From NCBI RefSeq assembly GCF_014189535.1, contig NZ_CP050308.1:2779001-2843000 (forward strand): 64,000 nucleotides of DNA, written 5' to 3'. Of the stretch, positions 19,013-27,441 are shown in pieces (positions within the stretch are counted from its first letter, which is position 1; each line of letters begins with the position of its first letter). A model generated the notes under the pieces. That model ran no database searches. It was not told the DNA's origin and was given only the letters and a program-made list of their open reading frames with translations. Source of the stretch: Rhizobium lusitanum (GTDB taxonomy: Bacteria; Pseudomonadota; Alphaproteobacteria; Rhizobiales; Rhizobiaceae). A program made the translations under genes and the position numbers.

Positions 19013-19402
19013 ATGCCCATCAAGCGTTATGGCTCCGGCCAGACGGGTGCCGGTGGTAAGCCGTTGCCTTTTGCGCGTGCTGTCGAGGCCAATGGCTGGT
19101 TGCATGTCTCAGGCCAGGTCGCCATGGAAAATGGCGAGATCATCGACGGCGGCATCGTCGCCCAGACCCACAAGACGATCGGCAATCTTATCGCCATTCT
19201 GCATGAGGCCGGCTACGGCGTGGAGCATATCGTCCGTGTCGGCGTCTGGCTGGACGATCCACGCGATTTCTGGAGCTTCAACAAGATCTATCAGGATTAT
19301 TTCGGCGCCCATCCGCCGGCGCGCGCCTGCGTGCAGGCGTCGATGATGGTGGATTGCAAGGTGGAGATCGACTGCGTCGCCTATAAGACGCCGGACGCTT
19401 GA
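19013..19402 (+). CDS. RidA-family enamine/imine deaminase
   Basis: 129 residues, one RidA domain. Visible family parts are PFARAVEANGWLHVSGQVA, QTHKTIGNLIAIL, VRVGVWLDDPRDF, and ARACVQAS with the conserved Arg that binds the substrate carboxylate, followed by DCKVEIDCVA. RidA hydrolyses reactive 2-aminoacrylate and related imines from PLP enzymes to keto acids. The start at 19013 has AGGA eight bases before it. It is divergent from the operon that encodes a DSD1-like PLP enzyme, which is a likely source of such imines. First gene of a four-gene operon with RpiR, SDR and GH20. Confidence 0.9.
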   Translation: MPIKRYGSGQTGAGGKPLPFARAVEANGWLHVSGQVAMENGEIIDGGIVAQTHKTIGNLIAILHEAGYGVEHIVRVGVWLDDPRDFWSFNKIYQDYFGAHPPARACVQASMMVDCKVEIDCVAYKTPDA

Positions 19403-19428
19403 TAGGCGCCACGACAGGGGAGAGGCCG

Positions 19429-20292
19429 ATGGATATTTTCACGACCATGCAGGAGGAAAGGGCGCGGCTTTCGCAATCGGAAAACCGCATCGCCGACATC
19501 GTCCTCAACGACTTCGAATTCGCGGTGAATGCTTCCATCATCGAGCTCGCCGGCAAGGCGGATGTCTCGCCGCCGACCGTCACCCGTTTTTGCCGCCGCC
19601 TCGGCTGCGACAGCTTTTCCGATTTCAAGGTTCAGCTCGCCCGCACCGCTTATGTCGGCATGCGCTATATCAGGCCCGAGCCGAAGAGCATCGCGCCGGC
19701 CGACGTCGCTCAGGATATCATCACCAAGGCGCAGAATGCCCTGTTCCTGCTGCATCGTGGGCTGGACATCCCTTCTATCGAGCAAGCGGCAAATCGTCTT
19801 GCCGGTGCGGAGATGATCTATGCCTTCGGTTCCGGCGGCAATTCCTCGATGATCGCCAGCGAGTTGCAGAATCGGCTTTTCCGCCTCGGTCTTCGCGTCA
19901 CCGCCAGCTCCGATCACAGCATGCAGCTGATGATGGCAGCCGCCGCCAAGCCGGCAGATGTACTGATCGGCTCATCCTTCTCCGGCCGCAATGCCGAACT
20001 GGTGCGCGCCTTCACGCTGGCCCGCGAAGCGAAGGTGCCGACGATCGCGCTGACGCAGAGCAGTAGCCCGGTGGCGCTTGCAGCCGACATCACCGTGCCC
20101 GTCGATCTGCCGGAAGGTGACAATATCTATCGGCCGACGTCGACGCGCATCGCCTATCTGGCGGTCGTGGACATTCTCGCAAGCCTGGTCGCCTATCGCA
20201 TCCAGCCGCAGGCGACGGTGACCTTGCGCCGCATCAAGCAGCAGCTCGTTGCCCATCGGGACGGCGACGACCGTCAGCTTCTCGGCGACTAG
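19429..20292 (+). CDS. RpiR/MurR-type transcriptional regulator with SIS domain
   Basis: 287 residues. The N-terminal HTH_6 domain (about 1-77) has LSQSENRIADIVLNDFEF and ADVSPPTVTRFCRRLGCDSFSDFK in segments, typical of RpiR. The SIS domain (about 110-255) has YAFGSGGNSSMIASELQNRL and GSSFSGRNAEL, the phosphosugar-binding loops. Such proteins sense phosphorylated sugars, often MurNAc-6-P or other hexosamine phosphates, and control adjacent catabolic genes. A GGGGAGAGG site precedes the ATG. The neighbourhood suggests it controls this operon and the divergent M81/DSD1 operon, perhaps also the ABC operon. Confidence 0.92.
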   Translation: MDIFTTMQEERARLSQSENRIADIVLNDFEFAVNASIIELAGKADVSPPTVTRFCRRLGCDSFSDFKVQLARTAYVGMRYIRPEPKSIAPADVAQDIITKAQNALFLLHRGLDIPSIEQAANRLAGAEMIYAFGSGGNSSMIASELQNRLFRLGLRVTASSDHSMQLMMAAAAKPADVLIGSSFSGRNAELVRAFTLAREAKVPTIALTQSSSPVALAADITVPVDLPEGDNIYRPTSTRIAYLAVVDILASLVAYRIQPQATVTLRRIKQQLVAHRDGDDRQLLGD

Positions 20293-20317
20293 GCCATATT
20301 TAAAGAGGAAGACCCCC

Positions 20318-21094
20318 ATGAGCAGATCCGTCGCCATCGTCACCGGAGCCGCAGGCGATATCGGTCGCGCCATCGCCCGGCGCCTGGCGGATGACCACGA
20401 TGTCGTCCTGCTTGCCGATATCGACCCCGCCACCGCTGAAGAGGCCGCGTGCGCGCTTGGGCCGGCGGAGTGCTTCGTTGCCCTGAAGGTCGATGTCACT
20501 AGCGAGGTCGATACCGCCAACATGGCAAAGGTCGCGGCGGGGCTGGGCGTGGTCAAAACGCTCGTCAACAATGCGGGTGCGGCGCGCGCCGTCAGCCTGC
20601 ACGATACGACGCCGGAGATCTGGCGCGCCGACAATGCCCTCAATCTCGAAGCGGCTTTCCTCTGCTTCCGCGCTGTTGAGGACATGCTGAAGGCGTCGAA
20701 GGGATCGTTGATCAACATCGCCTCGGTCAACGGCATGGCCGTCTTCGGCCACCCGGCCTATAGCGCCGCCAAGGCCGGGCTTCTGCATTTCACCCGGCTG
20801 GTCGCGGTCGAATACGGCAAGTTCGGCATTCGCGCCAACGCCGTGGCACCGGGGACGGTGCGCACACAGGCCTGGGAGGCGCGTGCTGCCGCTAACCCCA
20901 ATGTCTTCGAGGAGGCCCGCCGCTGGTATCCGCTGCAGCGTGTCGTCGATCCTGCTGACGTTGCCAATGCCGTGGGTTTTCTCGCAAGCCCGCTTGCCGC
21001 TTCCATCACCGGTGTCTGCCTGCCGGTCGATTGCGGCCTGACGGCGGGGCAGGCGGAGCTTGCCCACACATTCTCACAGTCCGACCATTATTAA
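20318..21094 (+). CDS. Short-chain dehydrogenase/reductase (SDR)
   Basis: 258 residues, classical SDR. The NAD(P)-binding motif is VTGAAGDIGRAIA; the structural motif NNAG appears as LVNNAGAARA; the catalytic Ser is in INIASVNG and the Tyr/Lys pair in YSAAKAG; the C-terminus has PVDCGLTAG. The acidic residue at the end of strand 2 (LLADIDP) favours NAD over NADP. The start ATG has an AGAGGAAG site; 27 bp separate it from the GH20 gene. Probably oxidises a hydroxyl group of the imported sugar or hydroxy acid. Substrate unknown. Confidence 0.9.
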   Translation: MSRSVAIVTGAAGDIGRAIARRLADDHDVVLLADIDPATAEEAACALGPAECFVALKVDVTSEVDTANMAKVAAGLGVVKTLVNNAGAARAVSLHDTTPEIWRADNALNLEAAFLCFRAVEDMLKASKGSLINIASVNGMAVFGHPAYSAAKAGLLHFTRLVAVEYGKFGIRANAVAPGTVRTQAWEARAAANPNVFEEARRWYPLQRVVDPADVANAVGFLASPLAASITGVCLPVDCGLTAGQAELAHTFSQSDHY

Positions 21095-21121
21095 GCGCTC
21101 GTTGTTATAAAGGGAACAGAC

Positions 21122-23041
21122 ATGCAACCGGCTTCCTATCATCTCGAACACACATGGTCTCCTGAAGGCGGGCCGAACGGCCGTTTGACCTTCACGCTGA
21201 TCAATCTATCGGATGCGCCGCTCACGGGGTTTAGCATCGTCTATACGTCGCTGACACGCGTCATTGATACCAAGGCGTGCGAGAATGCCGTCTTCCTGCG
21301 CCGCAACGCCAATTTCCATGAATTCGCCCCGCCCGCCGGCCTGTCCGTTGCGCCTGGCGATAGCTGGACCTTCAGCGTCAGCGGTTTGCACCGCGTCGCG
21401 AAGCATTGCACGGATGGCGCCAAATCCGCCTATCTGACGCTTGCCGACGGCAGCCATGTCGATATCTCCATCAGCGACCTCCTGCTCGAAGGCCGCGTCA
21501 GCGAGCCGCCGCCGGTGCTGCTGCCGGAAGGCAAGCTCGACCAGCCCTTCGCCATCCAGCCCTGGCCTGCCGCGATCGACGTCAAGCCGGGCGAAGACTT
21601 TCCGGTTGCGCTCTTTGCCGCCGAGGGAACGGATAGCGCCAGCCGCAAGGCCGTCGCAACGGCGCAGGCGCTCTTCCAGCGCTTGTTTCCCGTCAATCAC
21701 ACCCCGTTCAGCCTTATCACCGTGCCGCAGGGCAGGGCCTTGCGCTTCGTCGAACGGTCTGCCCTTGCCAAGGAGGCCTATGAGCTCGCTTTCTCGTCCA
21801 GCGAGATCGTGCTTGCCTATTCCACTGACGCCGGCCGTCTCTATGGCCTGACGACGCTGGCGCAGCTTCTGGACGGCGCACGGCGCGAGCCGGGCAAGTT
21901 CCGTTTTCCGATCGCCGGCACGATCTCCGACCAGCCGCGCTACGGCTGGCGCGGCTGCCATCTCGACGTCTCCAGGCAATTCACGCCCAAGGATGATGTG
22001 AAGCGGCTGATCGATATCCTCGCCTGGCTGAAGCTCAATATCTTCCATTGGCATCTGACCGACGACGAGGCCTGGCGGCTCGAAATCAGGGCCTATCCGG
22101 CGCTGACCTCGACCGGCGTGCTGCGTGGCCCGGACGAGCCCCTATTGCCACAGCTCGGCAATGGCGCCGAACCGGTCGGCGGTTTCTATTCGCAGGACGA
22201 TATCAGGGAGATAGTTGCGCATGCTCGGGTGCTTGGCGTCGAGGTCGTGCCGGAAATCGACATTCCCGGCCATAGCACCGCTGCTCTCGCTGCGCTGCCG
22301 GATCTCACCGACGGGCAGGAGGCGCCGGAAAGCTATCATTCCGTCCAGGGCTTCCCCAACAATGCGCTAAACCCGGCCATCGAGCTGACCTATGAATTCC
22401 TCGGCAAGGTGTTCGATGAAATGGTCGAGCTGTTCCCCTCCGAATATCTCCATATTGGCGGCGACGAGGTGGCCAACGGCTCCTGGCTTGCCTCGCCGAT
22501 GGCGCGCAAGCTGATGGAGCAGGAAGGCATCTCGGGCACCTTCGCGCTGCAATCCTTTTTCCTGAAGCGGGTGAAGGCGATGCTGACCGAGCGCGGCCGC
22601 AAGCTCTCCGGCTGGAACGAGGTCGCCCATGGCGGCGGTGTCGGCACCGAAGGCACGCTGCTGATGGCCTGGGAAAAGCCCGAGGTCGGCATCGAGCTGG
22701 CGCGTGAGGGTTATGATGTGGTGATGACGCCCGGCCAGGCCTATTATCTCGACATGGTGCAGGCGGAAGCTTGGCAGGAGCCTGGCGCGAGCTGGGCCGG
22801 TACCGTGCCACCGGCACATACCTATGCCTACGAGGCGGAGGGTGATTTTCCGGATGAGCTGAAGGATCGGTTGAAGGGCGTACAGGCCTGCATCTGGCAG
22901 GAAAACTTTCTCTCCCGCGCCTATTTCAACCGCCTGGTCTTCCCGCGCCTCCCGGCCATCGCCGAAGCCGCATGGACGCCGAAGGCGGGCAAGGATTGGC
23001 AGCGGTTTGCGGCCATCGTGCCGCTCAGCCCGAGCCTGTAA
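21122..23041 (+). CDS. Cytoplasmic beta-N-acetylhexosaminidase, glycoside hydrolase family 20
   Basis: 639 residues. After an N-terminal beta domain (about 1-135) and a GH20b-type domain (about 140-270), the catalytic barrel shows RGCHLDVSRQF, FHWHLTDDEAWRLEI, VVPEIDIPGHS and HIGGDEV with the Asp448-Glu449 catalytic pair of substrate-assisted GH20 enzymes. It removes terminal beta-linked GlcNAc or GalNAc. There is no signal peptide, so it should act on oligosaccharides or conjugates already imported by the ABC transporter. It ends the RidA-RpiR-SDR-GH20 operon; a strong terminator follows. Confidence 0.92.
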   Translation: MQPASYHLEHTWSPEGGPNGRLTFTLINLSDAPLTGFSIVYTSLTRVIDTKACENAVFLRRNANFHEFAPPAGLSVAPGDSWTFSVSGLHRVAKHCTDGAKSAYLTLADGSHVDISISDLLLEGRVSEPPPVLLPEGKLDQPFAIQPWPAAIDVKPGEDFPVALFAAEGTDSASRKAVATAQALFQRLFPVNHTPFSLITVPQGRALRFVERSALAKEAYELAFSSSEIVLAYSTDAGRLYGLTTLAQLLDGARREPGKFRFPIAGTISDQPRYGWRGCHLDVSRQFTPKDDVKRLIDILAWLKLNIFHWHLTDDEAWRLEIRAYPALTSTGVLRGPDEPLLPQLGNGAEPVGGFYSQDDIREIVAHARVLGVEVVPEIDIPGHSTAALAALPDLTDGQEAPESYHSVQGFPNNALNPAIELTYEFLGKVFDEMVELFPSEYLHIGGDEVANGSWLASPMARKLMEQEGISGTFALQSFFLKRVKAMLTERGRKLSGWNEVAHGGGVGTEGTLLMAWEKPEVGIELAREGYDVVMTPGQAYYLDMVQAEAWQEPGASWAGTVPPAHTYAYEAEGDFPDELKDRLKGVQACIWQENFLSRAYFNRLVFPRLPAIAEAAWTPKAGKDWQRFAAIVPLSPSL

Positions 23042-23059
23042 GGCGGCTCTCGAAAGCAC

Positions 23060-23096
23060 GGCGCTGCCTGCGACATAGTGGGCAGCGCCGATTTTT
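23060..23096 (+). terminator. Rho-independent terminator after the GH20 operon
   Basis: Perfect 9-bp stem GGCGCTGCC / GGCAGCGCC around a 12-base loop, followed by GATTTTT, 19 bases after the GH20 stop. Ends the RidA-to-GH20 operon before the convergent WcbI-like gene. Confidence 0.8.
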
Positions 23097-23157
23097 ATCC
23101 TTCGGATTGCCGGTTGGGTGATCTGATCCCAAGGAAACAACGGGCTTACGGGTGCCG

Positions 23158-24018
23158 TTATCCGACTGCCTCGGCGATGACGGCCTTCACCTGCGCATAT
23201 CGGCCGCGAACCGATTTCTCGATATGGAGCGTGCCGGCGGCAAAGCGCGAATAGCTGGCGAAGCTGAGATCAATGAATGTCTCCAGCGAGATGAGACGGT
23301 ATTCGTTGTGCGTCTTGAACAGGTAGGATCCCCGCGCCCCGAATGTCTCGGCAATTTCCGGATAGACCGGATAGCACGGCCCCTTAAGAAGATTGTCCAT
23401 CGGCATGATACCGCCCTCGAAAGTCTGAACGCCGAGGCGCTTCATGAAGGCGCGCGCAATATCGTAGACGCAGTGAATCTTCGGATGATTCACCGAATAC
23501 ATGAAGGAATCGCCGCGAGACCAGTTCCTGAATGCGGATGAAATATCCAGGCCATGCTGCGCGAAATTGTTGAGAAGATCCGTGCGCTCTTCTTCCCAGC
23601 GCGTCAGGAAGCCGCATCGTTCAAACACATCCCGTCGAAACAATTTGCGGGTCGCTTCAGCGGACAATCCGGCCTCATAAGCGGCCAATACGATCATCGA
23701 GTGATACGCGCTCATCGGCCCGTCGAGCGGGCCGGCGCTTTCCGAGAAAGCATAGCAGACATCAGGGTGGTAAGCGTCGAACTCTATCGAGGGAATGATG
23801 TCGAGATTGCGCGCGGCCGTGAAATCGAAATCCATGGTCTGGAAATACGGATGGATGATCACCCTGAAATATTCGGGCAAGGTTGCCCTGTATTTTTCGA
23901 TACCATGCTGGAACGCATAGACATCAACCGCCTCGATATGAAACTTTGGATTGAGCAAATTCAGCGAGTTCGCAAGCCCAAACGTTTGGCAGTTCGATAG
24001 CAGGAGCCATGTCTCCAT
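23158..24018 (-). CDS. WcbI-like putative polysaccharide acetyltransferase
   Basis: 286 residues. It opens with WLLLSNCQTFGLANSL, the SNCQ motif that begins WcbI-type proteins of capsule clusters; WcbI of Burkholderia binds CoA and is proposed to acetylate capsular sugars. The rest (AYHSMIVLAAYEAGLS, NHPKIHCVYDIARAF) fits the same mixed alpha/beta family. No signal peptide or TM segment, so cytoplasmic or peripheral. It is a single gene without polysaccharide neighbours, between the GH20 operon terminator and a 440-bp non-coding region beside tRNA-Leu. The family call is moderately strong; the activity is unproven. Confidence 0.7.
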   Translation of the reverse strand: METWLLLSNCQTFGLANSLNLLNPKFHIEAVDVYAFQHGIEKYRATLPEYFRVIIHPYFQTMDFDFTAARNLDIIPSIEFDAYHPDVCYAFSESAGPLDGPMSAYHSMIVLAAYEAGLSAEATRKLFRRDVFERCGFLTRWEEERTDLLNNFAQHGLDISSAFRNWSRGDSFMYSVNHPKIHCVYDIARAFMKRLGVQTFEGGIMPMDNLLKGPCYPVYPEIAETFGARGSYLFKTHNEYRLISLETFIDLSFASYSRFAAGTLHIEKSVRGRYAQVKAVIAEAVG

Positions 24019-24458
24019 CTAATCCGTCCTAAGCTTATGTTTTAAGTAAATTTTTCTGCATTGTTAGGCCGATTTCTTACATTGGTGCGGCCAGCCTGAA
24101 GAAGAGGCGTGTAGTTCTCATGCGCAACTATGTTTTTGCGACCATGGCCTGTCTATATGAATAGCGTCACGGATAGGCAATTCGCGGCATGGGGCTGCCA
24201 CTGACGTCAACGGTCGTGATGGCGGCAGGGGAAATCTCGTGCAAGACATGGAGGATGTGGAGGCTGACGGACGTCTTCGCATCGAGCGCCGGGCAAGCGG
24301 CGGATGCAATTCCACGCAGACGCGCCGAACCGCTGTCCGGGGCAGTTATGCTGATGCTGTTCGGGAAATTGTCATCGACATTTGTCTCTCCCCCGAGGGG
24401 AGTGTATCCGACAAAAATCGATGAAAGAACCAACGAAATCAACGTTGGAAAAATGGAA
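24019..24458. other. Non-coding region upstream of the WcbI-like gene
   Basis: 440 bases between the WcbI-like gene start and the tRNA. Short open frames on both strands show no codon bias, no convincing ribosome-binding site and no recognisable product. The left part (24019-24110) is AT-rich and likely contains the WcbI-like promoter. I see no repeat, insertion sequence or integrase remnant beside the tRNA. Confidence 0.5.
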
Positions 24459-24545
24459 TGGTGCCCAGAAGAGGACTCGAACCTCCACACCCTTTCGGGT
24501 ACCAGCACCTGAAGCTGGCGCGTCTACCAATTCCGCCATCTGGGC
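24459..24545 (-). tRNA. tRNA-Leu(CAG)
   Basis: 87 nt including an encoded CCA. Acceptor arm GCCCAGA pairs with TCTGGGC. The anticodon stem CCAGC / GCTGG holds the loop TTCAGGT, so the anticodon is CAG (reads CUG). The long variable arm (TACCCGAAAGGGT region) is the class II type expected of leucine tRNA, and GGTTCGAGTCC is the T arm. The strong CUG usage of this GC-rich genome makes this a major tRNA. Confidence 0.95.
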
Positions 24546-24637
24546 GACGGACACGCATGTAAGGGGGTGGCTCTCCGGTGTCAACAGGGTTTTTGAAGTT
24601 TTCGTGTCAATCTGGAAAAAAGCGGTTGAAGCCCGGC

Positions 24638-26068
24638 CTATGCCTGGGCTTTCGCCCAGGCGCGGATGAGGCCAAGTCCCTGTTCCAGCAAGGCCTTTGC
24701 TTCGTTTTCTCCCGCTGCTTCGACATAGCAGCGCATTTCCGGCGCATTTCCGGAGGGGCGGAAATGGATGATGCGGCCATCGGAGAGCGTCACCCGCAAT
24801 CCGTCGATATCGCTCTTCGACGCTACACCGGCGACGGGCGCCAGGAAGCTTGCGAGATTCGCATCCGAGGCGCGCAGATAGGCCATCAGTGCGGCGCTGG
24901 TTTCGACCGGAAAATTCTCCAGACGGTCGGCGGCGGCAAACGGCAGGCGGTAGCCGCCGGCAACGGCTGATAGCGGCTGTCCGGCGCGTGCGGCGGCGTA
25001 AAGCGTCGCAAGGATCGGAAGGAAGCCATCGCGCGTCGGCAGGGGTTGTACCGGCTCGCCTTCGACGATGAAGCGGCTGGCCGTCAGCGTGCCGCCATTC
25101 GCCTCGAAGCCCATGACATTGGTCTTGCCGGCCGCCAGCGCCTCGTCCATGCCGGCGATGACATAGGGCGAGCCGACGCGGGTGCGGGTGACCGAATAGG
25201 AGCCTGCGGCCTCGATGCCGGAATTGGAGGTGACCGGCGTCACCACGACCTCGGCGCCGAGGAAGTTCGCGGCGATGAGGCCGAGCAGGTCGCCGCGCAG
25301 CGGCTCGCCGGTCTCGTCTGCCAGAAGCGGCCGGTCGCCATCGCCATCGGCCGAGACGATCGCATCCAGCCCGTGCTCGGGCGCCCAGCCCTTCAGCAGG
25401 CGGATGGTGTCCGGAGAGACTGCTTCGGTATCGACGGGGATGAAGCTTTCGGAACGGCCGAGCGGTACGACGCGTGCGCCGTAATGGGCAAGCACCAGGC
25501 CCAGCAGGTCGCGCGCCACCGTGCTGTGCTGATAGACGCCGATGGTCAGGCCCTTGAGGCTGTCGGCGGGCAGCAGGGCGACATTGCGCTCGAAGTACAG
25601 GGCCTCGGTCTGCGCTGAGCGATCTTCGCCGGTGCCGGGTGTCTCGTCCAGGTTCGTGTCGCCGATGTCAGCGGCTTCCGCGCTGATAGCCAACTCGTCC
25701 TGCTTGTCGATCTCGCCATCCGGGCGGTAGAATTTGATGCCGTTGCGATCGGCCGGAATATGCGAACCGGTGATCATCAGCGACGCGGCCTTGAGCTCAA
25801 GCCCGTAAAGTGCCAGCGCCGGCGTCGGCAAGGTGCCGCAATCGACCGGCTTAAAGCCGGCTCGTTTCAGCGCGCCGATGCAGGTGGCCGAGATCGACGG
25901 GCTGGAATCGCGGAAATCACGGCCGACGAGGATCAGATCGCCGGGCTGTGCCTGGCCGCTCTTCAGCAGGTGGCGGGCAAAGGCCGTGGCATAGAGAGCC
26001 GACGCCCGTCCCACGAGATCCACTGACAGGCCGCGAAGGCCGCTGGTGCCGAATTTCAAGCTGCTCAC
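24638..26068 (-). CDS. Phosphomannomutase/phosphoglucomutase (alpha-D-phosphohexomutase)
   Basis: 476 residues from a GTG at 26068 with GAGGAGA seven bases upstream; the frame is open for another 58 codons but the conserved N-terminus LKFGTSGLRG starts right here. Domain 1 has the phosphoserine loop ITGSHIPADRNG (a variant of TASHNP), domain 2 the metal loop SADGDGDRP, domain 3 the sugar loop FEANGG, domain 4 the phosphate loop RPSGNAPEMRCYVEA. The enzyme converts hexose-6-phosphates to 1-phosphates (mannose and/or glucose), feeding GDP-mannose and surface polysaccharides. NoeK-like proteins of rhizobia have similar size. Monocistronic. Confidence 0.9.
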   Translation of the reverse strand: MSSLKFGTSGLRGLSVDLVGRASALYATAFARHLLKSGQAQPGDLILVGRDFRDSSPSISATCIGALKRAGFKPVDCGTLPTPALALYGLELKAASLMITGSHIPADRNGIKFYRPDGEIDKQDELAISAEAADIGDTNLDETPGTGEDRSAQTEALYFERNVALLPADSLKGLTIGVYQHSTVARDLLGLVLAHYGARVVPLGRSESFIPVDTEAVSPDTIRLLKGWAPEHGLDAIVSADGDGDRPLLADETGEPLRGDLLGLIAANFLGAEVVVTPVTSNSGIEAAGSYSVTRTRVGSPYVIAGMDEALAAGKTNVMGFEANGGTLTASRFIVEGEPVQPLPTRDGFLPILATLYAAARAGQPLSAVAGGYRLPFAAADRLENFPVETSAALMAYLRASDANLASFLAPVAGVASKSDIDGLRVTLSDGRIIHFRPSGNAPEMRCYVEAAGENEAKALLEQGLGLIRAWAKAQA

Positions 26069-26253
26069 GCGCGATCTCCTCGTAATCCTTGTGCTTCTTA
26101 TGAAACAAGCCGAGAAAAGGATCAACTGATCGATTGTGCTGATGTATCTGCCATTGCGGCACTGGTTTTGCCCCAAGCGAGGACCCAGATATAGAGACGA
26201 GCCGTTGAAGGAGTGACGTTGCGTCGCCAGGACCGACAGCACGGGAGCCTGTC

Positions 26254-26682
26254 ATGACTATTTTCGCCAAAATCGCCTATGGCTGCGCTCTCGGTCTTGC
26301 TGTCCTGCTGCCCCTGGATGTCGGCTATGCGGCCTCGGCCAACCCAACGATCGTCATACCGCCTCGCGCCAATGGATCCGTTCTCTGCGACTATCGCGGC
26401 TGTTTCGGTTTCGGGCGGCAGCAATGGTATCGACGGCCCGGTCAGGCTATCCCCAATCCGCCGCCGGCCCTTGGCGGCAGGAATCGTTATGACAATCCCA
26501 GGATCGTCGTCCCTCCGCGCAATAACTATGTCCCGCCGAAACCCAACTATCGTGCGCCGGTCGACAGTCGCACTCGGCACCGGATGTGGTGCAGCGACCG
26601 CTATCGAACCTATAATCCGGGGACGAACCTCTACACCACGCTCCACAATGGCTTCCAGGCTTGCCGCTCGCCCTATCAATGA
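26254..26682 (+). CDS. BA14K-family secreted protein
   Basis: 142 residues. Signal peptide (ALGLAVLLPLDVGYAAS) followed by a Pro/Asn/Arg-rich linker and a C-terminal BA14K signature, HRMWCSDRYRTYNPGTN then GFQACRSPY. BA14K proteins are known from Brucella as immunoreactive, lectin-like small envelope proteins and are multiplied in Hyphomicrobiales. The two cysteines of the motif probably form a disulfide in the periplasm. Single gene, divergent from the phosphohexomutase gene (185 bp between starts). Confidence 0.85.
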   Translation: MTIFAKIAYGCALGLAVLLPLDVGYAASANPTIVIPPRANGSVLCDYRGCFGFGRQQWYRRPGQAIPNPPPALGGRNRYDNPRIVVPPRNNYVPPKPNYRAPVDSRTRHRMWCSDRYRTYNPGTNLYTTLHNGFQACRSPYQ

Positions 26683-26695
26683 TCGAGCGCGGCCG

Positions 26696-26716
26696 GCCGG
26701 CGATTTCAACGCCGGC
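26696..26716. terminator. Hairpin after the BA14K gene, weak terminator
   Basis: Stem GCCGGCG / CGCCGGC with 7-base loop, 13 bases after the stop. There is no clear U-run, so termination is only possible. Confidence 0.3.
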
Positions 26717-26839
26717 TCGTGCATTTTCCTGACGTCTTGAGACGAAAGCAAAAATAAATCGCTTGCTTTTTTCGCGGCTTAGGCGACCCCTAATGTGTCA
26801 TCGCTTCCACGGGGTCGCGAACGAAATAGGGAGCTTGAA

Positions 26840-26980
26840 ATGGCCAAGGGTCAGGTAAGAAGCAATCGCGAGACGAGAAAACCCAAGAAGGACAAAGCTG
26901 TCGAAGCTCCAAAGGCGCAGCCGGGTTTTGCTGTCAAACAGGCCGGCAGCACGACGGGTTTTGGCAAGAAAGAAAAATAA
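26840..26980 (+). CDS. Small basic protein of unknown function
   Basis: 46 residues starting MAKGQVRSNRETRKPKKDK and ending in GFGKKEK; highly charged, Lys/Arg-rich, probably disordered. The start at 26840 has a GGGAGC site six bases upstream, which is why I do not use the longer frame from 26795. Similar short KGQ-R-x-NRE-x-KKPK proteins are widespread in proteobacteria next to housekeeping genes, but their role is not known to me. A terminator hairpin follows within 10 bases, supporting a real short gene. Confidence 0.7.
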   Translation: MAKGQVRSNRETRKPKKDKAVEAPKAQPGFAVKQAGSTTGFGKKEK

Positions 26981-26986
26981 TGAGAC

Positions 26987-27021
26987 GGAGGCGCGCCTTA
27001 TCAGGGCCGCGCCTCCTCTTT
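26987..27021. terminator. Bidirectional terminator between two convergent small genes
   Basis: Perfect stem GGAGGCGCG / CGCGCCTCC around a 12-base loop, with TCTTT on the plus side. On the minus strand the hairpin is followed by GTCTCATTATTTTTC, so it can also end transcripts of the SelW-like gene. Confidence 0.65.
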
Positions 27022-27029
27022 AATATCGC

Positions 27030-27323
27030 TCAGCTTTCCAGCGATGCGCGGTCCGTATGGCCGAGATCGCGATCGGGATCGATGACGTCGCGCACCCGCT
27101 GCTTCAGCTCCTTCGGTCCCGGAAAGCCGCCATCGCGCTTGCGCTCCCACAGCAATTCGCCATCGATACGGATTTCAAAGACACCGCCGGTGCCTGGTAG
27201 CAGCGCGACTTCGCCCAGGCTGTCGGTGAAGGTCTGCAGCAGCTCCTGTGCCATCCAGCCGGACCGCAGCAGCCAGTTGCATTGGGTGCAATAGAGAATG
27301 GTGATCCGCGGCTTGTCGCTCAT
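27030..27323 (-). CDS. SelT/SelW/SelH-family (Rdx) thioredoxin-fold protein
   Basis: 97 residues from the ATG at 27323, with AAGGAAG upstream. The N-terminus ITILYCTQCNWLLR has the CxxC redox motif (in eukaryotic relatives the second Cys is Sec), followed by GTGGVFEIRIDGELLWERK and FPGPKELKQRVRD, the usual Rdx end. Cytoplasmic, probably a redox or glutathione-linked helper; bacterial function is not established. The longer frame up to 27482 overlaps the promoter area of the divergent amidotransferase and is not used. Confidence 0.85.
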   Translation of the reverse strand: MSDKPRITILYCTQCNWLLRSGWMAQELLQTFTDSLGEVALLPGTGGVFEIRIDGELLWERKRDGGFPGPKELKQRVRDVIDPDRDLGHTDRASLES

Positions 27324-27441
27324 CGTCGGCTTCCTTGTTGCTGACTGACATTTAGGCTCAGCTTTGGCCGGTCGCAAGCGTCGCGCTCTTGCGCCGTCGA
27401 TCGGCTCGTGGTCATCTTGGCCCAGGCAATTTTCGGGAATC

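Noticed and set aside
24189..24512. Open frame of about 107 codons beside tRNA-Leu
   Set aside because: Its last third is encoded by the tRNA antisense strand; no codon bias.
24459..24545. tRNA-Leu as attachment site of a genomic island
   Set aside because: No integrase, no direct repeat of the tRNA 3' end nearby and no mobile genes on either side.
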